DNA of 64,000 bases from Coriolopsis trogii (Eukaryota > Basidiomycota > Agaricomycetes > Polyporales > Polyporaceae). The DNA lies in NCBI GenBank assembly GCA_020543525.1, contig JAHYIO010000023.1, positions 620,001 to 684,000 on the forward strand, read 5' to 3'. This document shows, one piece after another, positions 23,968-35,023 of this stretch; within the stretch, counting starts at the first letter, position 1; each line of letters begins with the position of its first letter. The position numbers and the translations under genes were made by a program. The notes under the pieces are model-generated. The model saw only the letters and a program-made list of their open reading frames with translations, was not told where the DNA came from and searched no databases.

Positions 23968-24020
23968 AAATTTGATTTTGACCTGTACCGCAATGCCAAA
24001 CAGAGCGTCTGTTTGGGCGA

Positions 24021-24028
24021 TTATAAAG
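24021..24028 (+). promoter_or_regulatory. TATA box of the first GST gene
   Basis: TTATAAAG lies 75 bp before the start codon. The same octamer occurs at 27068-27075 before the intact GST, 73 bp from its start. The conserved spacing supports the two starts chosen. Confidence 0.55.
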
Positions 24029-24095
24029 CCCAGCCTGTCTGCGGACTGTGACACACAAGCCTACCCTCCCTTGATCTACATAGCATCCCAGAATT

Positions 24096-26784
24096 ATGGA
24101 GCCTATCATATTCTACGACATACCTGGCAATGCTTCAGCGGATAAAGCGTGGTCACCAAACACATTGAAGACAAGGTCAGTACTTCGCGATATGCACGTC
24201 GGCGCACCGAAGCTCAAATTCGCTTATCAGGCTGTCCTTGAACATCAAAGGGATACCATACCGTACGGTCTGGGTGGAGGCACCCGACATCGAAGCTCTC
24301 TATAAGGAGCTCGGGGCCACTGCCCCAACGACGAAGCCCGACGGCTCCCCTTACTACACGCTGCCTGCCATCCATGACCCCAACACAGGCTCTGTTGTCT
24401 CCGAGTCGGCCGTCATCGCGCGCTACCTAGACAAGACCTACCCCACGTATGGACCGACGCTCATCCCGTCAGAGGCGGACGCGCTCCACGAGGCGTTCAT
24501 CCAGGCCTTCCAGAGTGCATTCCTGTTCCACGTGCTGCAGTTGTTCGTCCCCGCATCGTGCGCGCAGCTCAGTCTGCGCAGCAGAGCGCACTTCCAGGAC
24601 CAGTACGAGAACATCAGGAAAACTCCCCCTGGCAAATGAGCGCCCAATTAGCGCTACTCAGGGAATATTCGTGAATAACCCGCTCACTGCTTGCTAATTT
24701 GTGGCTCATGCCTGCTCATTTTTGAAAGAGAGTCTACGGGAGTGAATAACAGATGAAATGTTTCTCTTCCAGGTCCAATCGGTTGGTACAGGCGTATCAC
24801 ATATGTATTGGAACACATTCTCATGTATATGCGTCTACATTCAGAACATGTCACACGTTTGGCTAGTACCACTCTACAACAAAACCCATCGCTCAATGGT
24901 GCATACTGGTGCTCACCTGCCCAACATCTTCCACCCCTCAAAGATGCGATCCACGTCCTGGTCATCAAAGTGTGTACGCCGATCGGAGCAGGAGCTGTGT
25001 TACAGGAGCCTGGGAGAACTTGAAGCAGACTCGGGCTCGGGCATTTGAGTTGGGAGAGCCGTAGGACGAGTGTAAGACGAGATGAGAGTCAATATCAGCC
25101 AAGGACTGGATTTTTGTGACCCACTCGGGTACCGCGAGCAAGAGAGTTGGAGTCGGAGGTGACAAGTCGACGAGGTCACAGCGAGGCTCAATGCAGGCGC
25201 TGCTCCCTCCGGCAACACCCGGAGCATTGAAACTCCGCACAGGTGATGACGCGTCCTCTTCCTAGCCCTCTCTTCGTTCCTCTTGGACTTCATATCCCCT
25301 GTTCGAAGGATAGCTTGGACCCTCGTATGCACAGTGCTTAGTGTCTGCTATCGCATTTGCTTGTCTCTCTTGGCCTTCTGACTATGGCTATCTCGAACTA
25401 CGGTCGTCTCGCGCCTGCCTAGCCGCTGCGACATCGCTGCCTGATCTGTCGACAATCTAACCTGTCAAAGGTTGTGAGTTTGTCCCTGTCTATATGCCCG
25501 ACATCTCGCCATACACTCACGATATCTGTTCTATATCTATGGACACGCTGGCAGCTCCTCAAGACCGCTAGTCCCCTACTCACACCCACATAGCAACATG
25601 TTAGGTGAGTAATTGCTAGTATGCTGTCGCTCCAGCGAATCTATTGCGGAGACTACCGCAGCTATGACGACCCATATGCATGATACCACATTATGCGACC
25701 ACCACTGCTACCAACAATACGGCTACGACCGAGACGACCACGAATGCTGACGCAACTGCTACGACCAATGCTGCACCTTCTCTCGATTCCATGACCAGGA
25801 CTGCTGCCGCATGCCACGACTACAGCTCACACGGCTACTCAACCAACCGTGAACTCGGACAACACAACAGTTGCCGCCACAGCGCAACTGTGGTCTCTAG
25901 CGACCGCTATGACTCTGGTGCGTCTATTTGATTCTGTTCGTGTATTCCAGCCAACTGATCATCTTGTGGCATGCGTGCCCTACATGTACGCCCAGCGAAA
26001 GGTGCTTTGTCACCATTATCATAGCCAGGACGAAGGCCTGAGACTGATGTTGATCATTGTATGTTTGCATCCTTGTTTCACATTATCTCTTCTGCGTCGC
26101 TAATTTATCTGTATGTTATGTGTGTTTGGCGCTATGTTATCACCTCCTCAGTATGACATCCTTGTCCAGCTGCTCCGCTGTCATGTATATGTACTGTAGT
26201 GTACCAGCTGTCAATATATTTCATGCCAGCCTCATTTTGTTCTGTTCTGGTGCGATGAAGTCTATCCATGAATTGGCCGTTAATGATAGGTAATATCAGC
26301 TACTATTGGATCTAATCCCAGCTAATCTTGCCAATTAGCCAGGGACGTATCTAATAAGCACTAACACGGTAAATCGGATTATTAGCGCAATTTAGCGCTC
26401 ATTTTCGAAAATTCGCTAGGGGGAGTTTCCCTGATGAAGGCGTCTGGCCAGGGCCTCGAGGCCTTCCCGAGGTTCGGGGACGAGAGGTGGGGCGCACATT
26501 GGGCCGGCTTCGAGCGCGCCTTGGGGACGTTCAGACGGTGGCTCGAGGCGGACGGTCGAGAGAAGAAGTTCTTCATGGGCGAGCAGATCTCGTTTGCGGA
26601 CGTCACGATCGCGGCGTGGATGCTGTGGATCAAACGAGTGTCGGGGGCGGAGAGCAGGGAGTGGAAGGATATTATGCGCTTGGACGGAGGCTATTGGGCG
26701 AGGTTCGTGCAGGAGTTTGAGAGATACGAGACGGTCGACGTCGAGAGCTTCGGCGATGGCGATGGGCGCTCAACCTCGGTCTGA
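24096..26784 (+). pseudogene. Glutathione S-transferase copy 1, split by a transposable element
   Basis: Etherase-like (LigE/GTE-type) GST by resemblance. Exon 1 (24096-24175) reads MEPIIFYDIPGNASADKAW then SPNTLKTR. Exon 2 starts at 24231 with LSLNIKGIPYRTVWVEAPD and continues to QDQYE. A 1.8-kb element (24612-26436) then interrupts it. The C-terminal domain resumes after the element: ASGQGLEAFPRFGDERWGAH, EADGREKKFFMGEQISFADV, AAWMLWIKRVSG, ending RSTSV with TGA. The two host segments are in one frame and agree in spacing with the intact copy at 27141-28008. As it stands, translation would enter the element and stop after about eight residues, so only the thioredoxin-like domain and part of the helical domain remain. 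No other lesion is visible, which suggests a recent insertion. Confidence 0.88.
24612..26436. mobile_element. 1.8-kb inverted-repeat element inserted in GST copy 1
   Basis: The element starts CATCAGGAAAACTCCCCCT and ends with the inverted complement of CATCAGGGAAACTCCCCCT, so 18 of 19 terminal bases match. Inside both ends AAATGAGCGC recurs in inverted orientation, and AATTAGC-type motifs are repeated. The dinucleotide AA flanks both sides (24610-24611 and 26437-26438). Alignment to the intact GST shows that removing one AA plus the element restores the spacing exactly. The superfamily is not clear: a 2-bp AA duplication fits no common group well. The interior holds short low-complexity frames only (for example Thr/Ala-rich at 25680-25931) and no transposase that I recognise. 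Confidence 0.82.
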
Positions 26785-27140
26785 CTCGGTCGGATTGGTA
26801 TGGGTACTGCCAGAAACACGCTACGACAAATGATGTACTCTTACTGACCTAGGATGTTCGGATATGCAATGCGTTTTGTTCAACATCCGGGTGGAACGGA
26901 AGCAGGGTCTGGGAGCTATGTGCTATCAGCTTGTAGGCTACGATGATGCATGGTTGGTAAGTCCATTTGAGCTTCGATTACATCATGCTTGATGCTCTAC
27001 ACTAATTTGCTAGCAGTCCACGCTATGTAATCTGGTGCTGACTGACAAATGGATGAGTTAGGGAAAGTTATAAAGCCGAACATACAGCAGGGGACACAAT
27101 CCCCAAGTTCACTTCGACATCGCGATTTGATCGAAACAAC
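26785..27140. other. Spacer between GST copies 1 and 2
   Basis: A 356-bp spacer that holds the promoter of the intact GST, including TTATAAAG at 27068-27075. Nothing else recognised. Confidence 0.5.
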
Positions 27141-28008
27141 ATGCCAGAGCCCATCGTCTTCTACGACATACCCGGGACTGCTTCACAGGACAGAACCTGG
27201 TCCCCGAACACCTGGAAAACAAGGTCAGTGGCAGTGCTGCCAGAGCACTGTGGGCACCAAGTTCGCATATTATAAGTTTTGACTCCGACGACTTCTCTGC
27301 AGGTTTTCCTTGAACATCAAAGGCATTCCATACAAGACCGTCTGGGTCGAGTACCCCGAAATCGCGGCCCTCTGCAAGAAACTCGGCGTCCCGCCGACGA
27401 GCACCAACTCCGATGGCTCCCCTCACTACACTCTTCCCACCATCCACGATCCCAACACGGGAGCCTCCGTTTCGGATTCTATCAACATCGCGCGGTACCT
27501 GGACAAGACGTACCCCTGGCACGGCCCGACACTCATCCCGCCCGAGACGGACGCGCTCCATGAGGCCTTCGTCCAGGCGTTCCAGAACGTGTTCCTCCCC
27601 GAGGTGATCTGGATCACCCTGCCCGCAACCGCGCGGCAGCTCAACCCGCCCAGCTCGACTTACTTCCGCGCCAGGCAGGCCGCTGTCTTGGGAAAGAACC
27701 TCGACGATTTTCCGAAACCCGGGAGCGAGGAATGGGATAAGCGCTACGCTGGGGTCGAGCGGGCGTTGTATAAGATCAAGGCGTGGCTGGAGGCGGACGG
27801 CAGGGCGAAGTTGTTCTTCATGGGGGAGAAGGTGTCGTTTGCAGACCTGACGGTCGCGGCCTGGCTGCTGTGGATCAAAAAGGTTCTGGGAGCAGAGAGT
27901 GACGAATGGCAGGGCATCGTGGCTTGCGATGGAGGCTTTTGGGGCAAGTTCATGCAGGAATTCGAGAAACACGAGACGGTGGACGCCGGGAGTCGACTCG
28001 ATATCTGA
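27141..28008 (+). CDS. Glutathione S-transferase copy 2 (intact, etherase-like)
   Basis: Soluble GST that conjugates or reduces small molecules with glutathione. It resembles the basidiomycete GTE group related to bacterial LigE etherases. Exon 1 (27141-27223) encodes MPEPIVFYDIPGTASQDRTW then SPNTWKTR. After a 79-nt intron exon 2 (27303-28008) starts FSLNIKGIPYKTVWVEYPE. The thioredoxin-like domain ends near SPHYTLPTIHDPNTG, with SDSINIARYLDKTYP. The helical domain includes EADGRAKLFFMGEKVSFADL and AAWLLWIKKVLGAESDEW, ending VDAGSRLDI with TGA. Total 262 residues, a normal GST length. It is the only one of three copies in the window without an insertion, so it is useful as a reference for the other two. 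Confidence 0.92.
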
Positions 28009-29521
28009 GCTTCCAAGGACCAGTGTAACGTGGAAGACTAGACTGAAAGAACTCACAATACCTCATTATTAACACGGTCTCACTTCGTAGCCACAAACAA
28101 GTACCGATTGACAACCTCTGCTATTTGTTAGAATATGTGTTCCATTCAGTGAACATAGGGAATGATGCGCCACAGCACAAGCTTTTTGTACGCTAGCGAG
28201 TCCTTCCCATGTATGAATCCGCGTCAGTTGCGCATACAAGAGGGCTGTGGCTGTTGACAAACACCCAGAGGAGCAGTCCAGGACAGGACGAATCTGGTTG
28301 AATGTCTGTCAAGTGAGCCGATAGACGGATTCAATTCCCGTCTCGTCAAGAACTGTAAGGACAAGACCGCATCAGACTGAGAGGAAAGTGAGAAACAGAA
28401 AGAATGACCTCAACATTATGAATCACATTTCCGGTGTTTCCACCGAGGGCCAGCAGTGCAGCTTTCCGGAAGGACGCGAGGTAACATCAAATCGCCTGGA
28501 CAAAAGAGAAGAGAGTCGACGCCGTGAGCAGCCCGACCCATCTCTCGTATACGATATTCAACGCCTGCGGTGCACGTTCGCCCCGGTGAGACTGAGAGTC
28601 AACAGCAGAGTGGAGAAAGCTAGTCCCCATCCAGTCAGTATCCCCTTCGGATGCCATGCATACATTGAACTCTCTCCGTTGACTTTATAAGACATCACAG
28701 ACCCGGCCCTGATCGGAAGACTTTGTCCCCTCCGTCCTGGAAGAAAGTACAGGCTGCCTAATCACGAGATAGGCGTACCATGACAAGTAGAGCGAAGTCG
28801 CTTCCGTGGCGCATAGGCCCATCCACCAGCACCGGCTCGTGAGGGCTGCAAGAATCGCATCCTTGTCAGCGCGTGGCGAACACCCAGCTCCTCCAGCGCA
28901 TCCGGAGTAAACCAGGTACATAGGTGTTCCTGCCGAAATCACCAGAGTCCCCGAGGTCCCTTAGTTGCATCATGATAGTGCATCGCGCGCGGGATGAGCG
29001 TAGAGCTCGGCGCCGGGCGAGCGAAACGAGACATAAGGACGGGAAGAAGGGGATTCGCGCCTGCAGGCATTACTCAGTCCACGACAGTCGCACAAGCCAA
29101 AGTTGACGAATGTTAACTAGGGTTGGCGCATAATGTCGCACGATCACTGACGAGTGTAAATGGTTCGACGAGAATTGCGGCTCACCTATTCTGCGACTCC
29201 TAAGCGGGCAAATTGTCAATCACGCTGGAGTCGCCGGGTTGTCATGACATGGTATTCGAGATACATCCAGGAGCCGGGGCGATACTATGTATGTAATAGT
29301 CCTTGAGAGGTTGCAGGAGTTGGACAGCTTGTGGTCACGGTATATAGCGTACGTAAGTAGAGAGGGAGGGGAAAGCGAATGGTGCAACTTCAAGATATGA
29401 CTGAGAACAAGAACGAAAGGGGCTGCAGGTCGTTATATATGAGAGGGGAACGGGGACGTGAACATCAAAGCAAGGTATATACTACCATTGGCACGTACGG
29501 TGCGTCAGAATGGGCGGGTAC
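28009..29521. other. Convergent intergenic region, no gene recognised
   Basis: About 1.5 kb between the converging GST copy 2 and the VNX1-type gene. Short frames at 28388-28690 and 28685-28942 show no known motif. I found no terminal inverted repeats or target duplications here. Confidence 0.5.
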
Positions 29522-32500
29522 TCAACGAGGGGTGAAGAACGACCCGACGCTACTCAACGACTCCACAAGGGGGCGGAAGTAACCAGTCATTTCCTCCTCG
29601 TCCGATCGTTTGGGCGCGTAGAAGAAGCCGGAGATGAGCACCAGGTAGCTCAGGATGAGGATGCTTCCACGATGGTAGTTGCTCTTGGCCTCGATGTAGG
29701 TGTACGTCATGAGGAAGACAGATAGGATGATAGCGATGATGTCCCAGCGAGGGAAGATGAGACTGCAAACACGGTCATTAGGACACTAAGCTGGTGGCTT
29801 GCTGAATGAGACTTACGTGAACGTCTCTGCCACAGAACCCATCCTCTCAGGGGCATACCAGGCTGAGAAGGCAACCATCGCCGGAATCTGAAGCAAACAA
29901 ACCTGGAGGGCGTACGCGGAACCGATCTCCATACTGAGACGGCAGCATCAGTATGCAGATCAACAAAGCAAGATGAGACCATTCCATACCTGAGCGCAAT
30001 GTTCCCATTCATCGCAAACGATATGGCGTTCATGAACTCAGTCGTGTTCGGGACAAGCGCGAAGAGCGTCACTCCGAGGAACTTCTCGTCAATCCCCGAG
30101 CCTTCCAGGATTACATCCACGACATCAACCAACACCTCTGTTGCCGTATTCGCATTTTGTCAGCAAACGTCGCTCAGAAGAGGAGTAGACCTGCTAACCC
30201 GCGATGATAGCATAGAGTGCTGTGCACGCCAAGAGGACGCTGGCACTGGTCGTCCGGCTCCACGAAGGGGCATCGTGCCCACCATGTCCGCCACCGTGCT
30301 CTTCCATGTCGCCTCCCGACACACGCAGGCGAGCAGGCGAGCGCGACGTCTGCTGATGCCGGAGTGCACTGACAGTAGCAACAGCCACAGCGCGAGTGAA
30401 CTCGTCCGTAGTAATGTTACCGGGGAGCTGGAGAGGTTGAATACCAGTGTCCTTGATTGCATGGTCTACGCTCTCTAGAATTGGGGTAAAGCCTGCGGCG
30501 GGGGCATTCACAGCCGGCGGGTTAGCGTAAGAGATGCGACGAGCCATGCCAGGTTGGGCAAGGGGAGTTGGAATGGTGGGGTGCAAAGTTGATGAGTCGG
30601 CCACACTAGCAACTGGCTCGTGCACACGGGGCACAGGTGTCTCGCTGCGCGAAGGGGCACCGCTCTCAACGGTGTGCGTGGTCAAGATGCTGGGCTTGTG
30701 GCGCAATGTACCCTTGCTGTGTCCACCCGGCAGGAGCTTGTGGTAGATTGAGAGGCGGTTAGACGGCGCATTCAGTTCCATCGGATGGAGGAGTTGTTGT
30801 GGGTTCTGCCATATCTGACTAGCATGCGTGCGCAGGGAGAACCACAATCCAATGAGGTACGACTACATGGGAATGATGAGCGGGGCAATTTGGACGAAGC
30901 GTTGTCACTCACAAAGAGGAGAATTACGGCACAGAAGTACATCAAACTCTTGACTGTGGACTGGTAGAAGGGATCGTCAACAGGGTCCGGATGCTTGTAG
31001 TAACAGTGTTGGCAGATCCAAGGCCTCGTCAGGGATGAGCCATCGGCATCAGGACACCCATCGCAGATAAGCTCGAACTGAAAAAGAGATGGTTATCGAG
31101 TGCATGTTACCGCATCAATGAGAAAACGACTTACGCTTCCATAAGTCTGATAGAACAACGTCGGTGCGATGGTACCAATGAAAGCCATGATCAGGAGCAT
31201 GCTCGTGACTCCCGCACTCTTCGCGTTGAACTTCATCTCCTTGCGCCTCAAGGCACCGCTAACCATACTCATTCCAGGCATGAGGAGGACGCCAGCGAGT
31301 AAACTGCCAACGATGGAACCCTCCACGAGATGGCCCTTGCTCTGAGTGAGAGCGATGCCGTAGAGAACAATCTCGATGATGGAACCGAACGTGGCGTTGA
31401 TGACAGCACCCATACCAATCGATGATTGAGCAGAGATGGAGGCGACGGCCATGCCAATGAAGTATGACAAGGGAATGACGCTGGCCAAACTCATGAAGAA
31501 GATAAGGGCACGAGAGGTGATGAACGCAAGGAGGGCAGGCACATGCTTGCCGGCGTGCTCCCAGCGCTCCACCATGGGGAGGAGCACGATACCATCCATG
31601 ATAGCGAACAGAACGAATGGCAGCAGGTTGACGAAGATGATGTTGACACCACCAACAGTGTACTTGTAGTACTTCCAGCCCCACGCGGTGTACGTGCAGA
31701 GCAGGACTGTAGATGTGGGGGAGCCTGACGGCGCGGCCTGACCTGCGGACAATCTAGCGTGCTTGAACGCGATCGGAGTTGCCTCGCCACCGTTCTGTTG
31801 ACGTTCAGCGGCCTCTTCGTCATCCTCCTCCGTGACAGGAACGACGGGCGCGGCACAGAAGCGGATAGAGGTGGGATGCTGGAAGAGATGCTTGATAAGG
31901 GCCCAATTGAGCCTCGCCATCGGGATGGTGAAGATGAAGAACCAGCATATAAGCGAGACCAACAACATAAGAGGAGCGATGATGGAGATCAGGGCAAGCC
32001 AGAAGCAAGCCTTGCCTACCCAATCCGCTGTCTTGCTCTCCGTCGAGACATCAGCGGACTCTACCGACGCGATAGTGGTCGCGCCATACGACTTCGAAGG
32101 ACGGACAGTGGGACGACCCTCACCGTTGGCGTTGCTGAGCAAGGAGGTCGTTGCTGTGGGAGGTACGCCCATCCATGAATCCGAGCTGGCCTCTTGCAAC
32201 ATCGCATTGCGAGGCGTAATCGTCGAGTAACCCGAGTGGGATTCGGGAGCGGTGGAAGAACTGCCTCCATTCTCCTCAGGGAAGTGTTCCGTATGTGCAG
32301 AGTCTGGAGGAACGCCCTGCTCCTCGTCTTCGGGAAGAGCACCAAGCTCTCCTTCGACGTATTTACCAAACGGCCAGGCGATGTACCACCCTAAGCCAAA
32401 GACTAGGTTCGAATAGAGGCGGCCGCCCTTGGGGATCACATAGAGAACTGCGGAGACGACGAAACACGTTACCGCGAGCCACCATCCAAACGCGACGAGC

Positions 32501-33135
32501 CAGAAGATGTTGCCTGGCAAGAGGTGGCGCTCGGCCTGCGCACTTGGGACAGAGTGTAACGCCTGATCCGCATACTTTGTCACCGAGCGCTGCTTCTTGT
32601 ACAACGCCGGCTTCCAAATGGGCAATCCGAACGGATGCTCGACGTTGATGAGGGACTGGCGGTCCTTGAGGGTGATGGGATCTTCTTCTCGATCCTCGTC
32701 GTCCTCGTCGTCTCCTGTACGTCCCTCTCCCGGCTGGGGGGTGTCGTTCCCCGACGAGTCCCCGTGTTCTTCGCTGGATCCTGATCCTTCCTCGTTCTCC
32801 TCTGCAACGTCTTCACCATACCCCCTCGTAGTCGCGTGCGAGCTAGTGACGCTTGTACTCCGGACACCGCGACGCCTCGTCGAACTAGTCGAGACATTGC
32901 GACCCGCGTTTGACGAGTGAGCACGGCGGGAAGTGGGCGATGCGGCACGTTGTGTGAAGTATGATGTTCCCTGGAGGTGATGCGAGGGGGTTTCGGGGAT
33001 AGACCACTGTGAACTGTGGCTCACGCTGCGGTAAAGCGGTCCTCGTGTACCCACTGCTGTCGTCGGCGTCGTGCCCGGCGTGCCCAGCCCAGCGTCGTCC
33101 TGCTCTGGCTCGGTGTAGTGTGCCCCGCTTGCCAT
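29522..33135 (-). CDS. VNX1-type vacuolar cation/H+ antiporter (CAX family)
   Basis: Large membrane transporter of the Ca2+:cation antiporter superfamily, resembling the yeast vacuolar VNX1, which exchanges monovalent cations for protons. The start chosen gives [21 protein letters not shown] long polar Ser/Thr- and acid-rich N-terminus precedes [20 protein letters not shown], a family hallmark. Many membrane segments follow. The first exchanger repeat contains [19 protein letters not shown]. The exon ends TYGS. The next exon carries a cysteine-rich loop, [14 protein letters not shown] then [18 protein letters not shown]. The second exchanger repeat includes [20 protein letters not shown]. Near the end are [20 protein letters not shown] and a C-terminal [10 protein letters not shown]. 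Earlier in-frame starts up to 33237 are possible. All exons appear intact. Confidence 0.9.
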
Positions 33136-33519
33136 GGCCAAGAGAGGAAGGAAGAATCTGAGCCTGCAGACGGGGGGAGAAAGCAAGTTGCTACGCGCCG
33201 TCGCTGCCTTCGAGACGCTCAGAGACGTCACCGGCACGCCTCCGCCGAATGCCGTTTACGGCGCGTTCAGCTTGGCCGCCATCTCTCCCGTTCTCGACGC
33301 GCCTCTACGATTCCGGAAGAGCATCGATGTGCATCTGCGACGCGTAGGAGCATCCGTTACAGTGGGTGTGCTGCTTTGAGGCGTAAGGGTTCAACATCGT
33401 CGCGACCAAGCTCGACTCGAGGAGCCCCAGAGCAATCAAGGTGAGAATTGGCCATGTGTGTTGTGCATCTGCTGAATTCTGAGCATACATATACGTCTTC
33501 GAATTCCGATATAGCCGTT
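33136..33519. other. Spacer between GST copy 3 and VNX1-type gene
   Basis: A 384-bp spacer between two minus-strand genes, probably the promoter of the transporter gene. The transporter's reading frame stays open to 33237, so its start may lie a little inside this stretch. Confidence 0.5.
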
Positions 33520-34135
33520 CTACAACTCTGCCTTTGAGCCAACATCGACCACCTCGTACTTCCTAAACACTTCCATGAACCTCGCCCAACGTCCTCCATC
33601 CCAGGAAAGCACGTCTCGCCACTCCTCGCTATTCTCTCCCAAAATGATGCGCATCCAGACCAAAAAGCCCGCGATAGTGACGTCTGCGTAGCAAACCTTG
33701 TCACCACCCATGAATAACAGCTTGTCTTCTCCATCTGCGGTCAACCATTCCGCGATCGTGCGGTACGCATTCTTCACCCCTTCCCAATGCTTCCTTCGCT
33801 TCTCGCTCCCGGCAGGGGCCAGCTCCTCCAGCTTGCCCAGTCGCGCCTCGCGTGTACGCCTGAAGTACCCCTCGCTCGCCGCGTTCAGCGCGTTGTTGGT
33901 GGTGGGCATCATAATCGCGGGAAGATCCAGACTCCCGAGTATCGTCGCATCGAATGCGCGCTGGAATGCTGCATGCAGCGCGTCGGTCTCCTTCGGGATG
34001 AGTCTGGCCGTGTCGGGGTACGTCTTGTCAAGGTAGCGTACAATTGCGGCAGAGTCGGCAACGGCGCTCTTGGTGTTGGGATCATAGATTGTTGGAAGAG
34101 TATACAGTGGCGTTCCGTCCGGACGAGCCGCGGTG

Positions 34136-34466
34136 TAGTGTTGCCGCGAGTTCGAGTTGAACTCGCGAGTTCCGATGTGAGTTGGGCAACTCGGTGGGGC
34201 GAGTGGGGCTAGGCGAGCGACTCGCAACTCGCGGTGCGACTCGCCGTGGCTGATCATGGCTTCTGATTGGTTGAAGCACGGACCTTTGAGGGCCCTCCCT
34301 CCGAGTTGGCGCCCATGACGAAATTGGGCGATGCCAGAATCAGCGAGAGAGCTCTTGGGGGACCAACTCGCGAGCCAACTCGCAACTCGCATCGATCGAA
34401 CTCGATCTGACGAGTTGATCGAGTTGCACGACTCGCCTCGCCTCACCTCGCCTCGCGGCAACACTA
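34136..34466. mobile_element. hAT-type MITE in exon 2 of GST copy 3, frame-preserving
   Basis: A 331-bp element with perfect 15-bp terminal inverted repeats, TAGTGTTGCCGCGAG. It is flanked by identical 8-bp duplications CCGCGGTG at 34128-34135 and 34467-34474. The TAGTG end fits the hAT consensus. The interior is dense in ACTCG/CGAGT motifs in both orientations. Element plus duplication is 339 nt, exactly 113 codons. Read on the minus strand in the GST frame it has no stop codon, so it would encode an in-frame 113-residue insertion. Confidence 0.9.
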
Positions 34467-34639
34467 CCGCGGTGGCGGCCGCGCCAATCTGCTTGCAGAC
34501 AGCCTCGACATCCGGGTACTCTACCCAGACAGTTTTGTATGAGATACCCTTGATGTTCAGCGTATATCTATAGTCGATACACGGTGAGTTTCAGTCGTGA
34601 GGGGTTGAGATAAGCACTCACCGGGTTTTCCATGTATTA

Positions 34640-34950
34640 TGGTGCACGGCGCCTAGTCACCGCTTAAAATGGGCAGTGGCAAAATCGGCCAAACGACCAA
34701 ATTAGGGCGCTTAGAGGGCGCTTACGGGGCGCCTAGGTCCAAGCGCCTCGGATATTTGGCAGGAAGTGGCAAAATCAGAAGGGGATGCGCAAAATATCTC
34801 GCCCAATTTTGAGAATTGGGACAAACGGCTTGACAGATCGTCTCCCTTTGGGAAAAGGAGTCGATTGGTCAAGCCAATAAGGAAACGGGCAAAATCTCGG
34901 TACTCCCGTTTTGTTGTACAAGATAAGCGGTGACTAGGTGCCGCGCACCA
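34640..34950. mobile_element. Tc1/mariner-type MITE in exon 1 of GST copy 3
   Basis: A 311-bp element with about 27-bp imperfect terminal inverted repeats starting TGGTGCRCGGCRCCTAGTCA. It is flanked by TA on both sides (34638-34639 and 34951-34952), the target duplication of Tc1/mariner elements. Comparison with the intact GST confirms the boundary: removing the element plus one TA restores SPNTWKTR. No coding capacity. Confidence 0.87.
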
Positions 34951-35023
34951 TAGGAGACCATGCATTCTCCTCTGGGACTGCAGTCTTTCGAGGGATATCG
35001 TAAAAAATGATGGGCTCAGGCAT

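Larger units (their letters stand above)
33520..35023 (-). pseudogene. Glutathione S-transferase copy 3, carrying two MITE insertions
   Basis: Third etherase-like GST. Exon 1 begins at 35023 with MPEPIIFYDIPRKTAVPEEN then AWSP. It is cut by a TA-flanked MITE (34640-34950) and resumes NTWKTR before a GT-AG intron. Exon 2 reads YTLNIKGISYKTVWVEYPD up to IGAAATA. It is then cut by a hAT-type MITE (34136-34466) and resumes ARPDGTPLYTLPTIYDPN, YLDKTYPDTARLIPKETD, FRRTREARLGKLEELAP and DKVCYADVTIAGFLVW, ending VDVGSKAEL with TAA or TAG at 33520. Removing both elements with one copy of each target duplication restores the GST spacing. In exon 1 the frame now runs five codons into the first MITE and stops (MVRGT, TAG). 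The second insertion adds 339 nt and keeps the frame open. No further damage seen. Confidence 0.87.

Noticed and set aside
32352..33104. Alternative frames over the N-terminal part of the VNX1-type gene
   Set aside because: Shadow frames of a Ser/Thr/acid-rich coding exon; the minus-strand transporter frame is continuous and has family hallmarks.
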